Assembly: GCA_015256945.1 (NCBI GenBank)
Contig: JABZLB010000010.1
Coordinates: 14,462-78,461 of the forward strand
Origin: Prevotellaceae bacterium
Lineage (GTDB): Bacteria; Bacteroidota; Bacteroidia; Bacteroidales; Bacteroidaceae
Reading direction: 5' to 3'
Length of the DNA stretch: 64,000 nt
Positions within the stretch are counted from its first letter, which is position 1, and every line of letters begins with the position of its first letter. This document shows, piece by piece, positions 52,654 to 59,560 of the stretch. The notes beneath the pieces are model-generated. The model searched no databases, was not told the DNA's origin, and saw nothing but the letters and a program-made list of their open reading frames with translations. The position numbers and the translations under genes are program-made.

Positions 52654-53532
52654 ATGAAAACTTTTTTCAGGCGTCTCACAATTCTCCTTTTTATCGTAAC
52701 ATCATGTACGTTGGCACAGGCACAAAAAGAAGCAAGTGCCAGACATCCTGCTCATACAAATACTGAGAAAATGTCGTCGTCGGTTGCTGATTCTGCTGCC
52801 TCCGATGATGAAGAACTTGATAGTGCGGCAGCCGGACAGATGGCAAGTTCTCCCTCTTTGGCTGCCGACAGTTCACAAGTAGAGCAGGGAGATGCACCAA
52901 GTATTCACAAAGAGTTGAAGACTAAGTTCATAGAAGGCAATGCAGGCTTTATGTCTTTTGTTGCCCTGGCGTTGGTATTGGGCCTTGCTTTCTGTATTGA
53001 GAGGATTATTTATTTGAGTCTTTCTGAAATCAATGCAAAGAAATTTATGGCCGATCTTGATGAAAAGATCATGTCGGGTAATATAGAAGATGCAAAGAAA
53101 CAATGCAGAGACACGCGCGGTCCTGTCGCATCTATCTGTTATCAGGGACTTGAACGTATTGACGAAACAATTGATAATATCGAGCGTAGCATCGTCAGCT
53201 ATGGTTCTGTACAAAGTGCAAATCTTGAGAAAGGGTGTTCATGGATTACCCTTTTCATTGCCATGGCACCATCATTAGGCTTTTTAGGTACGGTCGTGGG
53301 TATGGTAATGGCTTTCGATCAGATACAAACTGCCGGAGACATCAGCCCTACAATTGTAGCGGCCGGCATGAAAGTGGCCCTTATTACAACCATATTTGGT
53401 ATTATCGTTGCACTGATATTACAACTTTTCTACAATTATATTCTGTCAAAAATTGACCATCTTACATCGCAGATGGAGGAATCGTCGATAACACTTCTCG
53501 ATTCTATAATGAAATATAAGTTGAAGAAATGA
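52654..53532 (+). CDS. exbB: ExbB/MotA/TolQ proton channel protein
   Basis: 292 residues. A signal-like N-terminus (MKTFFRRLTILLFIVTSCTLAQAQ) and a Ser/Asp-rich linker (about 25-88) precede three membrane helices of the ExbB fold. These are about 96-116, 192-212 (WITLFIAMAPSLGFLGTVVGM) and 236-258 (VALITTIFGIIVALILQLFY). The MAPSLGFLGTVVGM segment is the conserved pore-lining core. It forms the proton channel that energises TonB or Tol systems. The next gene overlaps it by 4 bases, and two ExbD genes follow, so it heads an ExbB-X-ExbD-ExbD operon. Confidence 0.93.
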   Translation: MKTFFRRLTILLFIVTSCTLAQAQKEASARHPAHTNTEKMSSSVADSAASDDEELDSAAAGQMASSPSLAADSSQVEQGDAPSIHKELKTKFIEGNAGFMSFVALALVLGLAFCIERIIYLSLSEINAKKFMADLDEKIMSGNIEDAKKQCRDTRGPVASICYQGLERIDETIDNIERSIVSYGSVQSANLEKGCSWITLFIAMAPSLGFLGTVVGMVMAFDQIQTAGDISPTIVAAGMKVALITTIFGIIVALILQLFYNYILSKIDHLTSQMEESSITLLDSIMKYKLKK

Positions 53533-54047
53533 AACGCTTTTCCTTTCATAAGCTGGCTTCATGGCCCGCAGAACGGCTGTCCTCGCGCGTGCTTTTTGTG
53601 CTCATTGGCATTGTATGTGTGGTGTTTTTGCTGTTCTGGCTTGTAGGCTTTGACCTGCCATTTGATGACGATCCCAATTTTACGGCTCCACTTTTCACCA
53701 ATCTTTTGTTGGCGTTGATATACATACTAACCCTCCTTGCTGTTGGTATGGGTGTGTGGTCACTGTTGCGAACTTTGAGGGTAAGAGGAAAATCGGAGAG
53801 CATCGACAATAATATTCCTATCCGGAAAATAAGTTATGCCGTAGTATTTACTACGCTCGGCAGCATGCTTCTGTTCTTTTCTGCCGGTTCTTCACAGCCA
53901 ATGACTATTAACGGTGTGAGCTATACAGACAGCTTCTGGCTCAAAATGTCTGACATGTTTGTGTGTACCTCCCTGTTCATGATTGCAGCAGGGGTGGGCG
54001 TTGTCATTTATGGCGCGACGAAGTATAATCGTAAAAAAAATGTTTAG
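53529..54047 (+). CDS. Four-helix membrane protein within the exb operon
   Basis: 172 residues with four hydrophobic segments at about 21-42, 56-80, 101-121 and 139-163, short loops and a basic C-terminus (YGATKYNRKKNV). I recognise no characterised family. It overlaps exbB by 4 bases and the next exbD by 8, so the three are tightly coupled. Its constant place between ExbB and ExbD suggests an accessory part of the proton channel complex, as an inference. Confidence 0.75.
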   Translation: MKRFSFHKLASWPAERLSSRVLFVLIGIVCVVFLLFWLVGFDLPFDDDPNFTAPLFTNLLLALIYILTLLAVGMGVWSLLRTLRVRGKSESIDNNIPIRKISYAVVFTTLGSMLLFFSAGSSQPMTINGVSYTDSFWLKMSDMFVCTSLFMIAAGVGVVIYGATKYNRKKNV

Positions 54048-54588
54048 ACGACGCAAACGTGGGGTTCCCGGGCTGAATACGACATCAACAGCCGACATAT
54101 CTTTCATGCTGTTGATATTTTTTCTTGTCACAACAAACATGGATGTTGACAAGGGGTTAATTCGTCAGCTCCCTCCTGATCGCAAGAATGATAACCAGGA
54201 ATCGTTTGTTTCGAAAGGTACAACCTTAGATTTAACCATTACTTCGCATAGTAAGCTGCTCATTGATGGCAAGCCGTCCTCATTTGAAGGGCTTGACAAA
54301 AAGATAGAAGTATTTGTAAATCGTGTGGGGAAAAGGCATTTAATAAAGGTTGATGTTGACCCGCAGGCAAGCTATGACAGCTATTTTCAGTTACAGAATC
54401 AGTTGGTATCGGCTTACAATCAGTTGCGAAACCAAACAGCACAACGGCTTTTCGGGTGTTCCTATACGTCATTATCGGCCGACCGTAAAGAACAGGTAAA
54501 GGATGCCTGCCCGCAACGGATTGCTGAGCAATATCATGCCGGAGGCTCACCAGCACAGTCATTAAATGGGAAAGGAACACAACAATGA
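54040..54588 (+). CDS. exbD: ExbD/TolR family biopolymer transport protein (first)
   Basis: 182 residues. One N-terminal membrane helix (about 23-38, ADISFMLLIFFLVTTNM) includes the conserved Asp that carries the proton (TADISFML). The rest is periplasmic, with an ExbD-type beta/alpha fold. The start MFRRRKRGVPGLNTTS at 54040 is the family N-terminus; an earlier ATG at 53983 would add unrelated sequence inside the upstream gene. It overlaps the next exbD by 4 bases. Confidence 0.9.
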   Translation: MFRRRKRGVPGLNTTSTADISFMLLIFFLVTTNMDVDKGLIRQLPPDRKNDNQESFVSKGTTLDLTITSHSKLLIDGKPSSFEGLDKKIEVFVNRVGKRHLIKVDVDPQASYDSYFQLQNQLVSAYNQLRNQTAQRLFGCSYTSLSADRKEQVKDACPQRIAEQYHAGGSPAQSLNGKGTQQ

Positions 54589-55052
54589 GCATGTTCAATC
54601 GTCGTCGCTATGAGGTTCCTGGGCTGAATACAGCCTCTCTTCCTGACCTTATTTTCTCGGTGTTGTTTTTCTTTATGATTGTCACACACATGCAAAAGGT
54701 GGCAGTTAAGGTGCAATTTCGTACACCACAGGGTACGGAACTAACGCGACTGACGAAGAAAACGGCAGTTACCTATATCTATATTGGGAAGCCTGAAGGT
54801 AATCTTCAAAAGACACTTGGAACGGCAACACGTATTCAACTTAATGATAAGTTTGGTAACCTGGATGATGTTGTCGATTATATATCGGCCGAAAGAGAGC
54901 GTATGTCGCCTGAAGATCAGCAACAAATGACCGTATCTGTTAAAGCTGACAGGACAACAAAAATGAGTATAATCGACAATGTGAAACAGGCTTTACGTAA
55001 GGCAAAAGCTTATCGTATTAGCTATTCTGCAACCGATAAAAACCATAAATAA
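54585..55052 (+). CDS. exbD: ExbD/TolR family biopolymer transport protein (second)
   Basis: 155 residues, same architecture as the first copy: MSMFNRRRYEVPGLNTASLPDLIFSVLFFFMIVTHM with the conserved proton-carrying Asp in SLPDLIF. The two proteins differ in sequence beyond the helix, so they may form heteromeric stators or serve different partners. Paired ExbD genes are common in Bacteroidetes. It is the last gene of the exb operon. Confidence 0.9.
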   Translation: MSMFNRRRYEVPGLNTASLPDLIFSVLFFFMIVTHMQKVAVKVQFRTPQGTELTRLTKKTAVTYIYIGKPEGNLQKTLGTATRIQLNDKFGNLDDVVDYISAERERMSPEDQQQMTVSVKADRTTKMSIIDNVKQALRKAKAYRISYSATDKNHK

Positions 55053-55128
55053 TTAGCAAAATACTGTAATTTACTATCAATTTAGTGCAAATTGCCGTAT
55101 AAAAACGTTAGTTTTAAATAATTCTCAT

Positions 55129-55136
55129 TACCTTTG
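55129..55136 (+). promoter_or_regulatory. -7 promoter box (TACCTTTG) for the Lrp-family gene
   Basis: TAnnTTTG match 20 bases before the Lrp/AsnC start codon. Confidence 0.6.
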
Positions 55137-55155
55137 TGCATATTTTTCAAATCGT

Positions 55156-55659
55156 ATGGCACATCATTCATTGGACAAATTAGACAGGAAAATACTGAAA
55201 ATGATTTCAGCAGATGCCCGTATTCCCTTCCTTGAAGTGGCACGGGCTTGTAACGTAAGTGGCGCAGCTATTCATCAACGCATTCAGAAACTAACGTCGC
55301 AGGGCGTTATTAAGGGTTCTGAATTTATCATCGACCCTGAGAAAATAGGGTATGAAACGTGTGCCTATGTAGGCTTGTTTCTGAAAGATCCTGAGGATTT
55401 TGATGACGTTGTAGAGAAGCTTCGTGAGATTCCGGAGGTTACAGAGTGTCATTATACCACCGCAGGGTATGACATGTTTATTAAGATTTATGCGCGCAAT
55501 AACCATCACTTGCTGAATATTATTCACGATAAGTTACAGCCCTTAGGCTTGTCGCGTAGTGAGACCATTGTAAGTTTCAATGCTGTTATCGAAAGACATC
55601 TTCCTATATTAGAAGATGAAGACGATAACGATACAGAAGAATTCGAAGACGATTTATAG
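55156..55659 (+). CDS. Lrp/AsnC family transcriptional regulator
   Basis: 167 residues. An N-terminal winged helix-turn-helix (LDKLDRKILKMISADARIPFLEVARACNVSGAAIHQRIQKL) is followed by the RAM/Lrp ligand-binding domain (about 65-150, CAYVGLFLK, ITEVTECHYTTAGYDMF-type). The Lrp family senses amino acids and regulates their metabolism. It ends with a strongly acidic tail (EDEDDNDTEEFEDDL) that is unusual in length. The target genes cannot be told from this window. Confidence 0.9.
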   Translation: MAHHSLDKLDRKILKMISADARIPFLEVARACNVSGAAIHQRIQKLTSQGVIKGSEFIIDPEKIGYETCAYVGLFLKDPEDFDDVVEKLREIPEVTECHYTTAGYDMFIKIYARNNHHLLNIIHDKLQPLGLSRSETIVSFNAVIERHLPILEDEDDNDTEEFEDDL

Positions 55660-55709
55660 CTAAAGTTCCTTGTATACTGCTTGTAAGCAGCATACTTTAC
55701 GGGCTTTTA

Positions 55710-55808
55710 CTCATTGTTCGACGGCCGTCAGCAGCACTGTTGGCGATCGTCATACGCATTGTCTTACGGCCGTCAACAACGTTGTTGACGGCCGTCGGAC
55801 AATGAGCT
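55710..55808. repeat. GC-rich double-palindrome element, copy C
   Basis: The most symmetric copy. CTCATTGTTCGACGGCCGTC at the left mirrors GACGGCCGTCGGACAATGAG at the right, so the whole element is an inverted repeat. Its modules are GACGGCCGTCAGCAGCACTG...TTGGCGATCG and ACGGCCGTCAACAACGTTGTTGACGGCCGTC. It lies between the Lrp gene and folA, which converge. Confidence 0.87.
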
Positions 55809-55837
55809 TAAAACCGTATTGTGAGAATAAATATGTA

Positions 55838-55869
55838 ATAGCCTTGCAGCCATATGGCTGTAAGGCTAT
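55838..55869. terminator. Terminator between the Lrp gene and folA
   Basis: ATAGCCTTGCAGCC (55838-55851) pairs with GGCTGTAAGGCTAT (55856-55869) with one wobble; loop ATAT. It can serve both convergent genes. Confidence 0.75.
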
Positions 55870-55925
55870 CATTGTTATGGTGCTTTAATGAAAAGAGGTA
55901 CTCTCTGTAATACAGCAGATTGTTA

Positions 55926-56408
55926 TTACTTGGTCTGGCGATGGTAGGTTAGAAATGAAAAGCCCTTGTGCTTTTCGCATGATGTTTCCTCCCAGTTGTG
56001 CCAGTCAATATCAGGAAAAAAGGCATCTGCATGATCAGGATTCTGTTCAATTTGTGTAATATAAAGCGTTGAGGTATAGGCCAATGCTTCCTTATACAGG
56101 CATGCACCGCCGATGATGAACACCTCTTTTTCGCCCCTGCAATTATCAACAGCATCGTGTAATGACGCGTAAACATCGCAGCCATTTAATTGCTTAAGGG
56201 TGGTACTTATCACGATATTGTGGCGGTTTGGCAGTGCACCGTTGGGTAACGACTGAAAGGTTCGTCGCCCCATGATAATGGTATGTCCTGTTGTCAGCGC
56301 CTTAAAGTGGGCCAGATCCTCGGGGATATGCCAGGGCAGTGTGTTGTGATAGCCTATGGCTTTGTTGCCCGACATAGCCACAATAATGGATAATTGCGGT
56401 TGTGTCAT
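55926..56408 (-). CDS. folA: Dihydrofolate reductase
   Basis: 160 residues. It reduces dihydrofolate to tetrahydrofolate with NADPH and is the target of trimethoprim. MTQPQLSIIVAMSGNKAIGYHNTLPWHIPEDLAHFK holds the substrate loop and the catalytic acid region; IMGRRTFQSLPNGALP and FIIGGACLYKEAL are cofactor-binding motifs. ATG at 56408 is used because it gives the family N-terminus and sits 16 bases after the stop of the rRNA methylase gene. No features suggest a resistance variant. Confidence 0.95.
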   Translation of the reverse strand: MTQPQLSIIVAMSGNKAIGYHNTLPWHIPEDLAHFKALTTGHTIIMGRRTFQSLPNGALPNRHNIVISTTLKQLNGCDVYASLHDAVDNCRGEKEVFIIGGACLYKEALAYTSTLYITQIEQNPDHADAFFPDIDWHNWEETSCEKHKGFSFLTYHRQTK

Positions 56409-56424
56409 GATGTGTAGCGAGGTT

Positions 56425-57867
56425 TTAGATGATGAAATGGTCGTGAGAGGGCAGGTGTGATGTCTTGATTTTCCACTCTTGCGGATAGAGGTTATTGGCA
56501 CGATTTCCGATATTCTTCACAAATCCGAGAGGCTGCTGACGGTAAGTTACAATGACGATTCCCCTGGGTACGCCGGCATTTAGTGTAACAGCTTCCTTTC
56601 GAAGATAGTTTAAAGCATCGGCGTATGTTAGTTCGGCACAAGGAAAAGCCGATGTGTTTAGAGCCGTACTTAGTGCAAGTGATATGTCGGGAACGACGTC
56701 GCGCCCCTTTATGTAGCCCATTTTTACACCCGCATGTATGACGTGAAGCGATGTCTTTATGCGGTTATACATGGGTGTCCACCACTTGGGAATAGCCTTG
56801 ATACAATCCTCTTCGTTTATAATAGTGAAGTTGTCTTTCAGCCAAGACGTTGTTTTTGCTATGTCAACAGAAGGGGCAGAAACAGACCTTTTGCCCTTGC
56901 TGCGTTTACATTCGGTAGCTTTAATGGTTGCTTTACAAGCTTTTTTCAGTATGTTTTCGCTTTCTCCATGTTTTCTTAACACCGCTGTAAACAGCCCTTC
57001 ACCAGGTGTAAGACCTGGGATAAAACGATAAACGGGATTACTGTCAATAAGTGAGCCGGCAATGTTCCATTCGTCAGGAATCTCTAATTGAACAAAGTCA
57101 GCTCCGAGATTTTGGGCTATCCAGTTGACGTTTTCTTCGTTTTCGTGAGCATTAAATGTACAAGTAGAGTAGACCAAAAGGCCTCCTTCGCGTAGGCATG
57201 GCCAAATATCTTCAATGATTGAACGCTGCAAAGCCGTACACTTTTCAACGTTTTGAGAACTCCATTCGTCAATTGCGTTAGGGTCTTTGCGAAACATTCC
57301 TTCGCCCGAACAAGGTACATCGGCCAAAATAATATCAAAAAGCTGTCCCGCTTTACGATAATCTTTGGGATAGTTATTGGTGACGATAACGTCGGAATGT
57401 CCAAATTTCTGTACGTTTTCAGACAGTATACTTGCCCTTAATTTCATGGGCTCATTTGTAAATAACAAGCTTCCTTCAGGCAGAGCAGCGCGTGTAGCAG
57501 TAGTTTTGCCACCCGGAGCGGCACATAAATCAAGCATAGCAACAGGTTCGTGTACCAATTGTCGTAGTACCTCGCTGATGAACATTGATGACGACTCTTG
57601 CACATAATATAGCCCAGCATGCAACAAGGGGTCGAAGGTAAAATTGGGACGGTTGGGCAATATCAGGCCCGTGTCGCACCAGGGCACACGTGAAGCCTGA
57701 CGGATGTCGGCGTTAAGTATTTGTTCTTGTTCTGGAATAATGGGTTTAAAAGGATTGAGCCGTATGCTGGCAGGAGCGTCTTGTCCCAGAGATTCAATCA
57801 GTTTTTCATAGAGAGAAGGCCCCATGAGCCGGCGTGTATAATCTTCAAAGAAAGGAGGTAATGTCAT
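56425..57867 (-). CDS. RsmF-like rRNA m5C methyltransferase
   Basis: 480 residues of the RsmB/RsmF (NOL1/NOP2/Sun) family. The SAM-binding motif MLDLCAAPGGKTTATRAALP is at about 110-130; DVPCSGEGMFRKDP and VYSTCTFNAHENEENVNW hold the two catalytic cysteines. The C-terminal extension (about 300-480) matches the RsmF-type PUA/RNA-binding part. It methylates a cytosine in 16S rRNA. Start 57867 (second ATG) is preferred because the promoter box at 57889-57896 would leave a leader of only about 6 bases before 57876. It lies 16 bases ahead of folA and is probably cotranscribed with it. Confidence 0.9.
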   Translation of the reverse strand: MTLPPFFEDYTRRLMGPSLYEKLIESLGQDAPASIRLNPFKPIIPEQEQILNADIRQASRVPWCDTGLILPNRPNFTFDPLLHAGLYYVQESSSMFISEVLRQLVHEPVAMLDLCAAPGGKTTATRAALPEGSLLFTNEPMKLRASILSENVQKFGHSDVIVTNNYPKDYRKAGQLFDIILADVPCSGEGMFRKDPNAIDEWSSQNVEKCTALQRSIIEDIWPCLREGGLLVYSTCTFNAHENEENVNWIAQNLGADFVQLEIPDEWNIAGSLIDSNPVYRFIPGLTPGEGLFTAVLRKHGESENILKKACKATIKATECKRSKGKRSVSAPSVDIAKTTSWLKDNFTIINEEDCIKAIPKWWTPMYNRIKTSLHVIHAGVKMGYIKGRDVVPDISLALSTALNTSAFPCAELTYADALNYLRKEAVTLNAGVPRGIVIVTYRQQPLGFVKNIGNRANNLYPQEWKIKTSHLPSHDHFII

Positions 57868-57888
57868 AAGAACCATACTTTGTTATTG

Positions 57889-57896
57889 CAAAAATA
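57889..57896 (-). promoter_or_regulatory. -7 promoter box (TATTTTTG) for the rRNA methylase-folA genes
   Basis: TAnnTTTG match on the minus strand upstream of the methyltransferase gene. Confidence 0.5.
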
Positions 57897-57970
57897 TGAT
57901 TTTTTTCTTTACTTTGCAACTATATATAGCTTGCAATCGTCAAACATGCAGAAATTAAGAAAAACAAAAT

Positions 57971-58645
57971 ATGATTATGAAACAGTATTTTATTGTAATG
58001 GCATTGTTGCTTTCGCTCAATGTAGGCCAGGCTACGGCAGCCCAAAAGTCGACACATCAACGCCATCAGGCTCTTACCGAACAGGCTTCCCATCAGGGCA
58101 AAACCGTAAAAATGGATAAAGACGATAGGGCAAAAACCTATCAACAAGGCATTGAAGCATACAGCGATACATCGTCAAAGGCAACAGCTGATGACAGTAT
58201 TGCACAACCTGTAAAGGTAACTCACGTGGTAAACAAACCGCTAAATAAGCCTGAAGCCTTTATTTTGTCGTTGCTTGGCGGAACATTAGGAGCAGGAAGT
58301 ATCGCCCTAACTATTGTGATAATGTTGGGTGGTTTGTTGTTCTTGCTGGCACCGTTTATTGCTTTTATCTTCCTTATGAAGTATCTTATTAATCGTCATA
58401 ACAAGCGGGTTGAGCTGGCCGAGAAAGCCATTGAGAATGGTGTTCCAATTCCTGATGAGGTTAAATCTGTAAAGTCTGAGTCGCCAGAGTATTACTGGAA
58501 GCGTGGTATTCGAAATGTTTCATTAGGTGTAGGCTGTGCCATTATGTTTACATTATGGGGTGACGCCAACTTTTTTGTGGGAATAAGCTTATTGTGGGCC
58601 TTCTACGGTATAGGACAACTGGTGATTAGTAAAACCACAAAGTAA
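57971..58645 (+). CDS. DUF6249-like membrane protein
   Basis: 224 residues with a signal peptide (MIMKQYFIVMALLLSLNVGQATAA). A charged periplasmic-type linker (about 25-90) precedes two close hydrophobic segments (about 100-142) and another pair (about 180-218). The composition and layout resemble the DUF6249 proteins found next to ECF sigma genes in Bacteroidetes, although the family match is from memory and not searched. ATG at 57977 is an alternative start. It is the first of three tightly packed plus-strand genes with the sigma factor and its likely regulator. Confidence 0.65.
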   Translation: MIMKQYFIVMALLLSLNVGQATAAQKSTHQRHQALTEQASHQGKTVKMDKDDRAKTYQQGIEAYSDTSSKATADDSIAQPVKVTHVVNKPLNKPEAFILSLLGGTLGAGSIALTIVIMLGGLLFLLAPFIAFIFLMKYLINRHNKRVELAEKAIENGVPIPDEVKSVKSESPEYYWKRGIRNVSLGVGCAIMFTLWGDANFFVGISLLWAFYGIGQLVISKTTK

Positions 58646-58651
58646 GCAGCT

Positions 58652-59191
58652 TTGGATAAGTTTGACGACATCAGTTTGGTTACACAGGTGGCTGTTTTCC
58701 ACAACAGGCAGTCGTTTGACAAGCTTGTAAGGAAATACCAGTCGCCTGTAAGGCGATTCCTTTTGAACCAAACGGGAGGTGATAGTCAGCTAAGTGATGA
58801 CCTGGCACAAGACACATTTGTAAAGGCTTACACGCGTATCGGTCAGTTTCAGGGTAAGGCTTCGTTCCTCACCTGGCTGTATCGTATTGCCTATAACGTA
58901 TATTACGATTATATGCGCAGCTTGCATTCGACACAGGATATTGATGCAGTTCCGGCATCAGCACGAGCTAAGGGCAACAGCGACAGCGGACTGAAGATGG
59001 ATTTACAGGGCGCACTTGGCGTATTGAGCCATAATGAACGGGTGTGTGTTACACTGCAGCTGATAGAAGGACAGCCCGTTGACAAGATAGCTTTAATTAC
59101 GAAAATGCCAGTTAATACGGTGAAAAGCCATCTTGCCCGTGGCAAAAAGAAGTTAGTAGCATATTTGAAAGATAACGGCTATCATGAATAA
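58652..59191 (+). CDS. RNA polymerase ECF sigma factor (TTG start)
   Basis: 179 residues. Region 2 (about 22-90, FDKLVRKYQSPVRRFLLNQ, SDDLAQDTFVKAYTRIGQFQG) and region 4 (about 115-175, VCVTLQLIEGQPVDKIALITKMPVNTVKSHLARGKKKL) are standard for ECF sigma factors. The start is a TTG at 58652, six bases after the previous stop: the protein family begins MDKFDDISLVTQVAVFHN, and no ATG or GTG is placed to give this N-terminus. The next gene encodes a small membrane protein likely to hold it inactive. It probably controls envelope-related genes; the signal is unknown. Confidence 0.88.
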   Translation: MDKFDDISLVTQVAVFHNRQSFDKLVRKYQSPVRRFLLNQTGGDSQLSDDLAQDTFVKAYTRIGQFQGKASFLTWLYRIAYNVYYDYMRSLHSTQDIDAVPASARAKGNSDSGLKMDLQGALGVLSHNERVCVTLQLIEGQPVDKIALITKMPVNTVKSHLARGKKKLVAYLKDNGYHE

Positions 59192-59197
59192 ACATCT

Positions 59198-59560
59198 ATG
59201 GAAAACATCAATATTAACAAGGAAGAAGAGCAGCTTTTAGAGCATTTTTTTGCTGAAACAAAGATTGATTTGCCTGATAACGGGTTTACAGAGCGGGTAA
59301 TGGACAACCTTACACAGACAGTACGCCGGCGCAATTACATTTGGACTGTGGTGTGTTTATTGGCTGCGATTATACTTTTTTTATCGTCAGACGGGGTAAA
59401 CCATGTACGTGTTTTCGCAACAAATGTGGTAAAAAGCCTGACAAATAGCCTGTTATCCATTCAACTTGAGCAAATAAACCTCCAGGCCATAGGAGCTGCT
59501 GCGTTTATGCTTTTGTTTCTATGTATTGTAAATATAGAAGACAATCGTTCTATTCTATGA
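59198..59560 (+). CDS. Small membrane protein, probable anti-sigma partner (DUF5056-like)
   Basis: 120 residues. A short acidic cytoplasmic part (MENININKEEEQLLEHFFAE...GFTERVMDNLTQ) resembles the N-terminal region of anti-sigma factors, followed by two membrane helices (about 49-65 and 93-112). It lies 6 bases after the ECF sigma gene and ends overlapping the convergent PorE gene by 11 bases. The family resembles DUF5056 of Bacteroidetes. The anti-sigma role is inferred from position and topology. Confidence 0.65.
   Translation: MENININKEEEQLLEHFFAETKIDLPDNGFTERVMDNLTQTVRRRNYIWTVVCLLAAIILFLSSDGVNHVRVFATNVVKSLTNSLLSIQLEQINLQAIGAAAFMLLFLCIVNIEDNRSIL

Noticed and set aside
55670..55888. Open frame of 72 codons across repeat copy C
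   Set aside because: It is composed of the palindromic element and its flanks. No start context or relative is visible.
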